Source: Winogradskyella ouciana
GTDB taxonomy: Bacteria; Bacteroidota; Bacteroidia; Flavobacteriales; Flavobacteriaceae
Direction: 5' to 3'
DNA: 64,000 nt
Assembly (NCBI RefSeq): GCF_009709615.1
Contig: NZ_WJYA01000001.1
Coordinates: 62,001 to 126,000, forward strand
Shown: piece by piece, positions 7,130-15,692 of the stretch
Layout: every line of letters begins with the position of its first letter
How positions within the stretch are numbered: position 1 is the stretch's first letter
Notes under the pieces: generated by a model
Database searches by the model: none
Seen by the model: only the letters and a program-made list of their open reading frames with translations
Told to the model about the DNA's origin: nothing
Translations under genes and position numbers: made by a program

Positions 7130-8961
7130 TCAACAAACTTTTTATACGCTTCTTCGCCACCAACTATTGGTAACACCAACTTTGTTTTGTCTAACTCAAT
7201 CGTCAACTCTGTACCTGGTTTTGGATGTAGTGTAAACTCCTGATCACTAGAAAAAATCATTAACCCTATTTGTTGACCAGCCTTAATGATTTGGTCGTCT
7301 GGTTGCAAATCGAAAGTAAGACTATAAGAACGGCCTGGTACTAAATCCTCTTCTTCTGTTAGCGATTTATAGTTCTTCGGGTCTGCCCATCCACGTGTAA
7401 TGATGTTGTCGGTAATTTTCACATCACTTCCTTCTTGCCATGGCAACGAAACCAACCAAACAGATAGATTTGCAGCTGATTTGTTGCTAGAAAGCGTGAT
7501 ACTCACTTTAGGTACACCTGATATATGGAGGTCGTTCTTTAATACTGGCGTTACGTATAACAATCTGTTTTCAGAACTTTTAGCAGTTGCCAAATCTTTT
7601 CCAGAAAATGACACATCGTCGATTAAGGTTTCTCCAACTTCTGCTGTATCATCTAAGGATAACCCTCCAACACCATTACCACCTGGTGTAAGTCTTAACG
7701 TAACGTGTGTGGCACTCGGATTTGGATAATCTGCATATGCAGTTGGTTGTTGCCTGTCATCATGTTCTCTTACGATATGAGCTTTGTGTTTTTCTTTATC
7801 AACACCATTATCTACACCATGCAGATATTTAGTAAACCATTTGTTCATCATTGAAGTAGGAGGTGGTCCACCATGACCATTTTGGTGATAATAAATTTGT
7901 GTTGTTAAGCCTTTGTCCTTTGCTGCTTTATATATTCTGTAACTGTGTTCTGGCATCACGTTCCAGTCGTTAAAACCATGAGACATTAGCATTGCGGCTT
8001 TCATATTATCCATTTGGTTCAAATAATCACGACCAGCCCACCAATCATTGTAATCACCAGTCTGTCTGTCCATGTTATCCATCATTTCGGTATCTCGTAC
8101 TACTTTATTGTTGTGTGCACGCTTATCTTCATCTCCACTATGCACAAAATCGTATAGTACATCGATATCTTCACCTAAATAACCACCAGGCGAACGTACC
8201 AATCCGTGTGAACGATAGTAATGATAATAGGAAGTATTTGGAGCAATAGGAATTATGACTTCTAAACCTTCAACACCAGTTGTGGCAGCAGCTAATGGTA
8301 AAGTTCCGTTATAAGATGTACCTGTCATACCAACTTTTCCTGTAGTCCAATAAGCTTTCACTTCTTCGTTGCCATTACGCTCCTTATAACCTTTTGCACG
8401 TCCATTTAGCCAATCGATTACCGCTTTAGGAGCTAAAGATTCGTTTTTACCACCAATGGTTGGCGCTCCGTCAGATAAACCTGTTCCTGGTGATGAAGAG
8501 TGAACCACAATATAGCCTCTTGGCACCCACTTTCTTATGTGTGAGTTTGAAATGATTGGTCGTTCACCGCGTCGCTTTACTTCTGGGTGAGAACGTTCTT
8601 TTGATTTACCTCCTAGCTCATGTTTTACATCCCACATTGTCCCAGGTGCGTCAGCTGCAACTCCAGCAAAGTATGGGCTGGTGACATAAATGACAGGAAG
8701 TTTTAAACCTTCTGTTTCGGTTTGTTCTGGTCTAGTTACCGAAACATGCATTCTGTCTTTTTCTCCATCTCCATCGGTATCAAATTCGGTTTCAACCCAA
8801 AGATCGTGTCTTAACCAATTATCTGGGTTATTGAAGGCTTCTACGATTTGAGCTTCCCCATCCTTAAAAATGGGCTTAGCGTTTTCTGTAGTGGTTTGGG
8901 CACAGCTTAGGATTGAAATTGCTAATGCTATGATTAGGCTTGAAGTGGATTTGAATGTCAT
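7126..8961 (-). CDS. CocE/NonD-type X-Pro dipeptidyl-peptidase-like lipoprotein (S15-related)
   Basis: This 611-aa exported alpha/beta hydrolase has the lipoprotein signal peptide ...IALAISILSCAQ, with lipidation at C20. The nucleophile serine is in GMTGTSYNGTLPLAAA. A downstream acid residue and His segment (YHQNGHGGPPPTS) fit the catalytic triad, and a C-terminal jelly-roll (PepX_C-like) domain follows from around residue 400. Family members cleave X-Pro dipeptides or hydrolyse esters such as glutaryl-7-ACA or cocaine. The likely job here is peptide or ester scavenging at the cell surface or in the periplasm, which is inference. Confidence 0.88.
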   Translation of the reverse strand: MTFKSTSSLIIALAISILSCAQTTTENAKPIFKDGEAQIVEAFNNPDNWLRHDLWVETEFDTDGDGEKDRMHVSVTRPEQTETEGLKLPVIYVTSPYFAGVAADAPGTMWDVKHELGGKSKERSHPEVKRRGERPIISNSHIRKWVPRGYIVVHSSSPGTGLSDGAPTIGGKNESLAPKAVIDWLNGRAKGYKERNGNEEVKAYWTTGKVGMTGTSYNGTLPLAAATTGVEGLEVIIPIAPNTSYYHYYRSHGLVRSPGGYLGEDIDVLYDFVHSGDEDKRAHNNKVVRDTEMMDNMDRQTGDYNDWWAGRDYLNQMDNMKAAMLMSHGFNDWNVMPEHSYRIYKAAKDKGLTTQIYYHQNGHGGPPPTSMMNKWFTKYLHGVDNGVDKEKHKAHIVREHDDRQQPTAYADYPNPSATHVTLRLTPGGNGVGGLSLDDTAEVGETLIDDVSFSGKDLATAKSSENRLLYVTPVLKNDLHISGVPKVSITLSSNKSAANLSVWLVSLPWQEGSDVKITDNIITRGWADPKNYKSLTEEEDLVPGRSYSLTFDLQPDDQIIKAGQQIGLMIFSSDQEFTLHPKPGTELTIELDKTKLVLPIVGGEEAYKKFVD

Positions 8962-9047
8962 TTGTGAATGGTGTTTTTTCTTGTTATAAAAGTAAGGAGT
9001 TATTGTTAGACCTCAAATAGGTTTTTAAGACTAATTCTACAAATTTT

Positions 9048-9109
9048 GTCATTCCGCAACTGATGCGGAATCTGTTTATAAGATGCATTCCTGATTTTGC
9101 AGGAATGAC
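9048..9109. repeat. Composite palindromic element (GTCATT...AATGAC family), copy B
   Basis: 62 bp with two hairpins. The left is TTCCGCA-actga-TGCGGAA, the right CATTCCTG-attttg-CAGGAATG. They are joined by AATCTGTTTATAAGAT and bounded by GTCATT and AATGAC. It ends 8 bp from the stop codon of the next gene. Confidence 0.75.
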
Positions 9110-9117
9110 AATCAACA

Positions 9118-9648
9118 TTAATTATCTTCAGGTAAATACTCCTCAGGAATTGGATTCTCTTTAGACTCTTGCATCCAGTAGATATTGATAATCCACCAGC
9201 GTTCTCCATCGTTCATTAATTGGATGCTATTGATGCCTCGCATAAAAGGCTTTTCGTCGTCTTTGTTTTTAAAGGACTCGTAGGTGCTGAATACCTGGGT
9301 AATGTTCCCGAAGGTTTGTGTTTCTCGGTTAATTTCCACCTCGTGAAAACCGTTTTCAAACAGCCATTTTCCAGAGGATTTTATATAATCATCTGGTGTC
9401 AAATAGCGTGCTACCGTCTCACCTTCTTGGGTTTTCCCTGTTGGAATTAACTTCGCGTTTTTGTGAAACAGATGTTTAAACAAATCCCAATCGCGCTCAA
9501 TCCCAGCATCACCAGAGATAACCGAATATAAAGTTTCGATGGTGCTGTCTAAAGTGGCGACTTGTTTTGAGTAGTCTTTGGTTTCTTCTTCTTGTGCTGG
9601 AAGGCTAATTGAAGCAAATAGAAATAGTAAAAGGATATATTTTTTCAT
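9118..9648 (-). CDS. Exported NTF2-like/SnoaL-like protein
   Basis: This 176-aa secreted protein has the signal peptide MKKYILLLFLFASISLPAQ and a predicted mature N-terminal Q. The rest resembles the cone-shaped NTF2/SnoaL fold: an N-terminal helix (LDSTIETLYSVISGD), DWDLFKHLFHKNAKLIP, and a final beta-rich part ending GERWWIINIYWMQE. Such proteins often bind small ligands or are minor enzymes. No catalytic residues can be assigned and the substrate is unknown. Confidence 0.7.
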   Translation of the reverse strand: MKKYILLLFLFASISLPAQEEETKDYSKQVATLDSTIETLYSVISGDAGIERDWDLFKHLFHKNAKLIPTGKTQEGETVARYLTPDDYIKSSGKWLFENGFHEVEINRETQTFGNITQVFSTYESFKNKDDEKPFMRGINSIQLMNDGERWWIINIYWMQESKENPIPEEYLPEDN

Positions 9649-9672
9649 GATTATTGATTTTATTCATATGAT

Positions 9673-9697
9673 AGATTCCTGCCTATGCAGGAATGAC
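9673..9697. repeat. Half-element of the GTCATT...AATGAC family
   Basis: AGATTCCTGC, loop, GCAGGAATGAC: a perfect 8-bp stem (9675-9682 with 9687-9694) and 4-nt loop, equal to the right half of the composite elements. It lies between the NTF2-like gene and the DUF5686 gene. Confidence 0.7.
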
Positions 9698-9709
9698 AAC
9701 TTGATAAAG

Positions 9710-12172
9710 TTAAAAGAATTTCAGCCCAAACAAAATAGCATCACTTTGAAATCCACTTTGGTACGAACGGATGTAATCCACTCTTAAGAAACGCCATTTT
9801 CCCCAACCTATATTATCAACTCCGATACTGTACTCTTGGTAAGGCTTAACATCTGGCGTGGCCAGTAAATGTGCTCCGACAACCAAATTAAAGTTGAGCT
9901 TGTTCAGCAAAGGTACTTTTCCTAAAATGAAACCATTAAAATCGTGCTCTGCATGTGCTTCTAAATAAGCATCATTGGTACTGCCTGCATAATATGGTAA
10001 GTTATTAAACACATTGGTATAATTGCCTTCTGTACTCACATGGGTTTGGTTACCATTAAAGTGTTGGTAATCTATAAAGGCGATATCATCCGCATTAAAA
10101 AACTTGCCTGCTCTCAGGTTATATCTAAAGCGCCCTTTATCAGCCACGTTAAAAGATTGGTACAATCTTGCTTTGATTTGGTCAAAATTATAATCGCTAT
10201 TGGTGGCACCAAAGCCTTTTTCGTAACTCAAGACCAAAGTAGGGTAGGCGTCATTTCCAATATTGAATTTACTATCAGGATAACTGAGATACTCTTGCCC
10301 AAAATTGATTTGCGCCGTCACATTGGCTTTTAGAATATTATGGGTTTCAAAAGGAGCCACTCCATAAGCGGTTTCATCCAATGGATTATTACTCGTGTAC
10401 ATATCATCATCTTCATTGATAAAGACTTGATCTGTAGTGTTGAATAGCGCTTTTCGTCTGTCGTAGCTTAAGGTGGTGTAAAACCTAAAGCCATTAAACA
10501 ACTCTTCGGAATAGCTGAGTTGAAGAAAACTTCTATCATATAATTTCATATAGTTGTCTTCAAAAAACAAGGTGCTAACACTATTGATAAGTGGTGATAT
10601 TGTTTCTGAAGGATTAAACTGTTCTGCGCTCACGCCACCTGAAAGCGTTAAAAACCGTCTGCTTGTATTGTTGAATTTGTAGGTTAAGGAACCTGTTGCT
10701 CTTAAACGCTCATCAGAAAATCCATATTCTAGATTAGCATTGGCTCTAAAAAAGCGTTTAAATTCGTCATAATTTTTGATATAGAACAGATTAGCTTTTG
10801 CTGTGTAGCCTTGAACCGTATTAAACTGAGGAACAGTTGGAATATCCCATCCAGCTCGAAAATCCTTATGCGAATTTTGATAGGTGTAACCCAAGATACT
10901 TCCTAATTTGAATCGATTGTTTGCTCGATCAATAGAATCGAGATAGGGTTTAGATTCCTTCACAATTTGAATACTATCTTTTTTGATGTAATCCGTACGT
11001 TCTTCAATAGTTAAAGGTACTGGTCTTAGAGTTTTCCAGAATAGTGAATCCTTCTTATTGGCCTCGTTTTCAAAAGCCACAATTTCTCGCCCGAAATCTG
11101 CTTTAGTAAGTCCTGTATTAAATTCATAATCACTGTAAACTGCCGTAAAACGCCCATCACCTTTTATGCCCAAAAATTGGTATTTAAAATCGATGCTCTG
11201 CGAAATCACTGCCCACATATCAATAGCTTCAGAATACGAAAAACTTTGCTTCAGTGATATAACATCCACCACAGGAATACGAGCTTGTACACCAGTGATA
11301 TCCAGTTCTAAAGCATAAATAGTCCATTGGTCCTCAACTATGTAGATGGTTCCGGAAAAGACTGGGTCGTTTTCACTTTTAGGAATCACGTTTATTTTAT
11401 TGATAAGATTGCCACGTTCGTCATAGAACACGCCTTCTAACTTGTATCGATAATAGCCAAAGGCGTTATTGGCAATAGGAGAAACGATTTCATTGCCAAA
11501 TTCAACCGTATTATTGTAAAAATTGTAATTCACATCAATGGCAGTATTAAAACTAAAACCGTTATCATCTCCACTGACTTTTGAGGCTGTGATTTTTTCC
11601 TTGAGCTTGTCTGGTCTTAAGAATTGGATTTTGGATATGGTTTCAGAAAGATATATAATGCCGCTACGTGTAGAATCCAGCCCACCACCTAAATCCCCAA
11701 CTTCCTGGCCTAATATTTTTTCGGGAGCGTCCTTGATTTTTATCAAACCTCTGGAATAGAAATTGGCTTCAAAAGATTGTATTTTTTCAAGATTTTCCTT
11801 TCGATTTGCTATAGCTTGACGTATAATGGCATTGGCAGGATTGTCTTCTGCATCTATAACCACTTCACCTAGGGAAACCGATTCCTCTTGTAGTGTGACA
11901 TCAATGGTATAGGGAAATTTCTCAACAGCCACTTTTTCCCTCACGGTTTTGTAGCCTAAATAGGTATATATAATAGTATAAGTCTTGGGCTCTGTAATAT
12001 TGAGCTCGTAATAGCCATCGTCATTACTGGTAGTACCTTTATAGGTGTTTTCGATAAGGATATTTACAAATGGTAAGGGCTCGCCTTTGGTGTTTGTGAT
12101 TGTGCCGACAACTTGTGCCGAAGCCATAAAACTGATGATAAGAAAGCAAACACTGAGTAATAGTCTGTTCAT
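9710..12172 (-). CDS. DUF5686 family outer-membrane protein with carboxypeptidase-D-like regulatory domain
   Basis: This 820-aa protein starts with a Sec signal peptide ending ASAQ (mature VVGTI after, or including, Q). A carboxypeptidase-regulatory-like beta-sandwich follows (GTITNTKGEPLPFVNILIE, residues about 22-105). Then comes the DUF5686 region, ending in amphipathic beta-strands and an aromatic C-terminus (FGLKFF) typical of outer-membrane barrels. The domain pair is common in Bacteroidota. Function is unknown; a surface or outer-membrane transport or adhesion role is inference. DNA after its start contains a small GGATT repeat (12197-12229). Confidence 0.87.
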   Translation of the reverse strand: MNRLLLSVCFLIISFMASAQVVGTITNTKGEPLPFVNILIENTYKGTTSNDDGYYELNITEPKTYTIIYTYLGYKTVREKVAVEKFPYTIDVTLQEESVSLGEVVIDAEDNPANAIIRQAIANRKENLEKIQSFEANFYSRGLIKIKDAPEKILGQEVGDLGGGLDSTRSGIIYLSETISKIQFLRPDKLKEKITASKVSGDDNGFSFNTAIDVNYNFYNNTVEFGNEIVSPIANNAFGYYRYKLEGVFYDERGNLINKINVIPKSENDPVFSGTIYIVEDQWTIYALELDITGVQARIPVVDVISLKQSFSYSEAIDMWAVISQSIDFKYQFLGIKGDGRFTAVYSDYEFNTGLTKADFGREIVAFENEANKKDSLFWKTLRPVPLTIEERTDYIKKDSIQIVKESKPYLDSIDRANNRFKLGSILGYTYQNSHKDFRAGWDIPTVPQFNTVQGYTAKANLFYIKNYDEFKRFFRANANLEYGFSDERLRATGSLTYKFNNTSRRFLTLSGGVSAEQFNPSETISPLINSVSTLFFEDNYMKLYDRSFLQLSYSEELFNGFRFYTTLSYDRRKALFNTTDQVFINEDDDMYTSNNPLDETAYGVAPFETHNILKANVTAQINFGQEYLSYPDSKFNIGNDAYPTLVLSYEKGFGATNSDYNFDQIKARLYQSFNVADKGRFRYNLRAGKFFNADDIAFIDYQHFNGNQTHVSTEGNYTNVFNNLPYYAGSTNDAYLEAHAEHDFNGFILGKVPLLNKLNFNLVVGAHLLATPDVKPYQEYSIGVDNIGWGKWRFLRVDYIRSYQSGFQSDAILFGLKFF

Positions 12173-12196
12173 TGAGTTTGATTGATGGTTAATATT

Positions 12197-12229
12197 TAGA
12201 CACGGATTCCGCGGATTAGCACGGATTTC
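12197..12229 (+). repeat. GGATT dispersed repeat (ACGGATT units)
   Basis: Three related units ACGGATTcc, GCGGATTagc and ACGGATTtc follow each other. A related copy, interrupted by a hairpin, lies on the minus strand at 57589-57634. Confidence 0.5.
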
Positions 12230-12343
12230 ATATACTTAATTAAAATAGACGCTTAAAAATGAAAAATGGTTGCCTGTGATTGTTAAATTCAGTTTCAAAC
12301 ATAGATTAAAAAAACACTGCTGAAAGTTATAACAATCTTAAAG

Positions 12344-12802
12344 TTATCGAAAACTTTTCTTAATGCGGTCTAAGTTACGCTTGTTGTCGCGGTCTTTAAT
12401 GGTTTCGCGCTTATCGTAGAGTTTCTTTCCTTTTGCTAATGCAATTTCCAATTTTGCCAAACCCTTATCATTGATAAAAAGTCGTGTTGGTATAATAGCA
12501 TTACCCTTAATGTTGACTTCTTTTTCTAGCTTTTTTAGCTCACGTTTATTGAGAAGAAGTTTGCGCTCGGCTTTTGGTTTATGGTTGTAGTGGTTACCAA
12601 AAGCATACTCTTGAATGGTCATATTTATCACAAAGAGTTCACCTCTGTCGTTAAATTCACAAAACCCTTCAGCAATTGAAGCCTTACCAGCTCTTATCGA
12701 TTTTATTTCTGTGCCAGTAAGTACAATTCCAGCGGTATATTTATCCAATAGCTCGTACTGGAATTTCGCTTTTTTGTTGAGTATGTTGACCTTTTTTTGC
12801 AT
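12344..12802 (-). CDS. smpB: SsrA-binding protein SmpB
   Basis: SmpB binds the tRNA-like domain of tmRNA and is required for trans-translation of stalled ribosomes. The 152-aa OB-fold protein shows VNILNKKAKFQYELLDKYTAG, LTGTEIKSIRAGKASI, and a basic C-terminal tail (RDNKRNLDRIKKSFR) that enters the mRNA channel. ATG at 12802 gives the usual MQKKVNILNKK start; a TTG three codons upstream is less likely. A TAnnTTTG-type box (12809-12816, minus strand) sits only 6 bp before the ATG, so the leader must be very short or absent. tmRNA (ssrA) is not in the window. Confidence 0.96.
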   Translation of the reverse strand: MQKKVNILNKKAKFQYELLDKYTAGIVLTGTEIKSIRAGKASIAEGFCEFNDRGELFVINMTIQEYAFGNHYNHKPKAERKLLLNKRELKKLEKEVNIKGNAIIPTRLFINDKGLAKLEIALAKGKKLYDKRETIKDRDNKRNLDRIKKSFR

Positions 12803-12808
12803 GGATGG

Positions 12809-12816
12809 CAAAGGTA
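12809..12816 (-). promoter_or_regulatory. Candidate -7 box of smpB
   Basis: TACCTTTG on the minus strand matches TAnnTTTG and sits 6 bp upstream of the smpB ATG, predicting a near-leaderless mRNA. No clear TTG is found 19 bp further upstream, where the heptad array lies. Confidence 0.35.
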
Positions 12817-12823
12817 GTAAAGT

Positions 12824-12912
12824 AAGTTTGAAGTTTGAAGACAGAAGTTAGAAGTTTTCTCGCAGAGGCGTAAAGTATTGAAGAGTGGAGTGTAAAGTAT
12901 ATAGTGTAAAGT
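12824..12912 (-). repeat. ACT-heptad arrays upstream of smpB
   Basis: Two blocks in 7-base register on the minus strand. Block one (12870-12912): ACTTTAC, ACTATAT, ACTTTAC, ACTCCAC, an 8-base unit, ACTTTAC. Block two (about 12820-12858): ACTTCTA, ACTTCTG, TCTTCAA, ACTTCAA, ACTTACT. They share ACTTTAC and ACTCCAC with the array at 3826-3860 and occupy the divergent smpB / 12988 promoter region. Confidence 0.75.
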
Positions 12913-12953
12913 GGGATTTGATTTGAAGGCTAAGCATATTGTAAACTTATCTT

Positions 12954-12961
12954 TATTTTTG
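12954..12961 (+). promoter_or_regulatory. Candidate -7 box for the DUF6503 lipoprotein gene
   Basis: TATTTTTG matches TAnnTTTG and lies 26 bp before the ATG at 12988. No TTG at the ideal distance was found. Confidence 0.4.
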
Positions 12962-12987
12962 CGACTGAAAGCACTTAATACTTCTAT

Positions 12988-13752
12988 ATGAAACGATTTT
13001 CAATTTTATTTTTTGCCCTTTTGATTTTTGGCTGTAAGAATGAGCCAAAAGTTGAGAACTTATCCGCTGATGATATAATCAATAAATCTATTGAAGTAGC
13101 TGGCGGCGATAGTTTTAATAAATCGGAAATAAACTTTGACTTTAGAGATAGGCATTACTATGCTAAAAGAAATCATGGAGACTTCTTATTGATGCGTGTT
13201 ACTATTAATGCAAACAACGACTCAATTTATGACGTTTTGACTAATGCTGGTTATGAACGAAAATTGAATGATATGATTAATGTGGTCGTTCCAGATTCGA
13301 TGATTACTAAATACTCAGCTTCTGTAAATTCAGTGCACTATTTTTCTGTGTTGCCTTATGGTTTAAATGATAAAGCCGTAAACAAAACCTTAATTGGAGA
13401 AGAAGAAATTAAAGCTAAAAACTATTACAAAATCCAAGTCACTTTTGATAAAAATGGTGGAGGAGAGGATTATGAAGATGTTTTTTTGTATTGGATTGAT
13501 AAAGAAAGTTTTAAAGTCGATTATTTAGCCTATTCGTATAACGAAGCTGACGGAAAAGGAATGCGATTCAGGGAAGCCTATAACGAACGTTATGTCAATG
13601 GTTTGCGTTTTGTAGATTATAATAATTACAAACCCAAAGATAAATCCATAAAACTTCAGGATTTGGGAAAAGCTTTTGAAAACAACCAGTTGGAACTGCT
13701 CTCTAAAATTGAACTCGAAAATGTTACGGTTGATCTAATCGATCTTCAATAG
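12988..13752 (+). CDS. DUF6503-like lipoprotein
   Basis: A 254-aa lipoprotein with the lipobox LLIFGC (Cys at residue 16). The mature part starts with NEPKVENLSADDIINKSIEVAGGD and continues as a beta-rich domain (FDFRDRHYYAKRNHGDF, FLYWIDKESFKVDYLAYSY). This is the pattern of the DUF6503/LolA-like outer-membrane lipoproteins of flavobacteria. Function is unknown; lipid or ligand binding in the periplasm is possible. Its 3' end overlaps the convergent phosphatase gene by 18 bp. Confidence 0.8.
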   Translation: MKRFSILFFALLIFGCKNEPKVENLSADDIINKSIEVAGGDSFNKSEINFDFRDRHYYAKRNHGDFLLMRVTINANNDSIYDVLTNAGYERKLNDMINVVVPDSMITKYSASVNSVHYFSVLPYGLNDKAVNKTLIGEEEIKAKNYYKIQVTFDKNGGGEDYEDVFLYWIDKESFKVDYLAYSYNEADGKGMRFREAYNERYVNGLRFVDYNNYKPKDKSIKLQDLGKAFENNQLELLSKIELENVTVDLIDLQ

Positions 13753-14247
13753 CTCTGAGGTTTTAGAATCTTCTGTGAGTGTTACTTTAAAGAGGCTGAT
13801 ATTATCAGTTTCGTCCATAGCTTCATATTTTTCCTCGCCTAAAATTCTATTGGTTAACATCGGAGTAGTGTTACTATGACCAACAATCAATACAGTTTTT
13901 CCTTTCGTTTTGGTTAGGAATTCCTCAAAATCAATTTTAAACGGATCATAAAAAACTAAATTCAGCTCATTAGCTTCTGCAGTTGGTCTTGCCGTTTCTC
14001 TGGTTCTGTTATAATCTGTAGAATATATAGCATCAAAATCTATGTTTTCAAAATAGCTTGCCCATAGTTCGGCACGCTGTTTTCCTTCCTCACTAAGGTT
14101 TGGGTCTCTATTTGTTTTGTCAGATCGGTCTTTTTCAGCATGTCTGATTAAATAATAAGTCGTTGTATCTACACTGTTCTCTTTTTTTTGAGCGCAAGAG
14201 ACTAATGCGAATGATAATAAAAGTGATAAGAGAAAGAAATTTTTCAT
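13735..14247 (-). CDS. Histidine phosphatase family lipoprotein
   Basis: This 170-aa member of the phosphoglycerate mutase/SixA-like superfamily is anchored as a lipoprotein (lipobox LVSC, then AQKK). The catalytic RHG/RHE-type motif is YYLIRHAEKDR near residue 35. IYSTDYNRTRETARPT carries the second arginine, and VLIVGHSNTTP the second histidine. It is thus a likely phosphohydrolase on the periplasmic side, but the substrate is not predictable. It overlaps the convergent lipoprotein gene and follows the NTF2-like gene by 15 bp, so the two may be co-transcribed. Confidence 0.87.
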   Translation of the reverse strand: MKNFFLLSLLLSFALVSCAQKKENSVDTTTYYLIRHAEKDRSDKTNRDPNLSEEGKQRAELWASYFENIDFDAIYSTDYNRTRETARPTAEANELNLVFYDPFKIDFEEFLTKTKGKTVLIVGHSNTTPMLTNRILGEEKYEAMDETDNISLFKVTLTEDSKTSELLKID

Positions 14248-14262
14248 TTTTTGAATTGAGAT

Positions 14263-14715
14263 TTAATTTGTGTGGGACTTTTCTAAAGGCCCTTCCCAAA
14301 TGACTTGTTCTATCATCCATTTACCTTCTTCTTTAGAGAGTAACATATAATCAACTCCCCAAAAACCGATAACCTTTGCTGCTGCAATATGGTTACTTAT
14401 CTCTAAGACTTCTGCTTTTCTAATCACATCATCACCCTTTTGCTGATCGTTTTCTAAAACTCTTTTGGCATAGGCGATAGCTTTTTCATAAGTCATTTGA
14501 TTAGAATACTCGTATTCTCCAGATTCTTTGTTTTTCCAATAGCCAAACTTATACAATCTAGGCTTTAAGGCTGCTTTTAGTTTAAGCGTGTCGCCTTTGT
14601 AAAAGCCATCTAAATAATTGTTTAAAGTCGTTTCAATTTGTGATTCATCTGATGAATCTTGAGCAAAAACTGAAAATGAAAATAATAGCAACAGTGTAGC
14701 GAGAAGTGATTTCAT
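14263..14715 (-). CDS. Exported NTF2/lumazine-binding-like protein
   Basis: This 150-aa protein has a Sec signal (MKSLLATLLLLFSFSVFAQ) and a predicted N-terminal Q. The mature part has an NTF2-like layout: IETTLNNYLDGFYKGD, LKLKAALKPRLYKFGY, and the C-terminal strands ADYM/WMIEQVIWEG. It matches the group often annotated as nuclear transport factor 2 or putative lumazine-binding. No ligand or enzyme activity can be assigned. It lies directly upstream of the histidine phosphatase gene. Confidence 0.75.
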   Translation of the reverse strand: MKSLLATLLLLFSFSVFAQDSSDESQIETTLNNYLDGFYKGDTLKLKAALKPRLYKFGYWKNKESGEYEYSNQMTYEKAIAYAKRVLENDQQKGDDVIRKAEVLEISNHIAAAKVIGFWGVDYMLLSKEEGKWMIEQVIWEGPLEKSHTN

Positions 14716-14792
14716 AATGAGAGAGATTGATTAATTCTCTCAAATATAAAGCAGAATCGCTATGTTTTTTTTAAATGTTTGTTAAATAAGTT

Positions 14793-15455
14793 TTATGAAG
14801 CCTTGAAAATATTGGCTTCATTTGACATGGCAACACCAGAGGATGTTCCTATTCTGTGCACACCAATTTCAATATACTTTAAAGCCGTTTCAGCATCTCT
14901 AATACCACCAGAAGCTTTTATCTTCAATTGGTCTTTAACACTCTTCTTCATGATTTTAACGGCAGTTAAAGTAGCACCACTTGTAGAGAAACCCGTTGAG
15001 GTTTTTACAAAGTCAGCTCTGGCATCAATACATATTTCGCAAGCTTTTACGATTTCATTTTTAGACAGTTCGCTGATTTCTAGAATAACTTTTAATGTAT
15101 TTAGTCCAATAGCACGTTTTACATCGCTTATATCTTTTAGAACGGCAACATGGTTTTTACTTTTAAGGCGTCCGATGTTTATAACCATATCAATCTCTGA
15201 AGCTCCGTCTTCAATAGCTTTTTTGGCTTCAAAAATTTTAGCTTCGGTGGACATGGCTCCTAAAGGAAACCCGACTACCGCACAAATTTTAACATTAGAT
15301 CTTCCCAGGGCCTGTTTAGCAATAGGGACATAGCAACTATTTACACAAACAGAATAGAAGTTGTGTTTTAATGCTTCATCGCAAAGATTAAGGATATCGG
15401 CTTCGGTCGCTGTTGGACTCAACAATGTGTGGTCTATGTATCTATTTAATTCCAT
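14793..15455 (-). CDS. deoC: Deoxyribose-phosphate aldolase
   Basis: A class I aldolase that splits 2-deoxyribose 5-phosphate into glyceraldehyde 3-phosphate and acetaldehyde, in deoxynucleoside salvage. At 220 aa it has normal length. The start LNRYIDHTLLSPTATE contains the family DHTLL motif. CAVVGFPLGA and EIDMVINIG follow, the Schiff-base lysine is in DFVKTSTGF, and the second lysine in KASGGIRDAETAL. It stands alone, with no other deo genes adjacent. Confidence 0.96.
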   Translation of the reverse strand: MELNRYIDHTLLSPTATEADILNLCDEALKHNFYSVCVNSCYVPIAKQALGRSNVKICAVVGFPLGAMSTEAKIFEAKKAIEDGASEIDMVINIGRLKSKNHVAVLKDISDVKRAIGLNTLKVILEISELSKNEIVKACEICIDARADFVKTSTGFSTSGATLTAVKIMKKSVKDQLKIKASGGIRDAETALKYIEIGVHRIGTSSGVAMSNEANIFKAS

Positions 15456-15496
15456 TTATTTATAAGTAGGGTTTTGACAAAAAAATAACTATAGTA

Positions 15497-15519
15497 ATTC
15501 CCTTACGGTTTGAGGGAAT
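15497..15519. other. Hairpin in the deoC-TraB intergenic region
   Basis: ATTCCCT (15497-15503) and AGGGAAT (15513-15519) form a perfect 7-bp stem with a 9-nt loop. The gap from 15456 to 15692 is otherwise AT-rich with no ORF or terminator that I can support. Confidence 0.4.
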
Positions 15520-15692
15520 ACCAGACAAGCTTAATCGTGTCTTAAGTAATGTTGGAATTAAATAGCTCGGTAAAATTAACGATTTATCCGTTAAAATGTA
15601 TGTTAAAACTCATATTTTATTGTGCATTTCATCGAAAAGTTCAATCTGAAACCTTAATTGCCTGAGAGTGAATTATTAAAAATGAGTAAACT

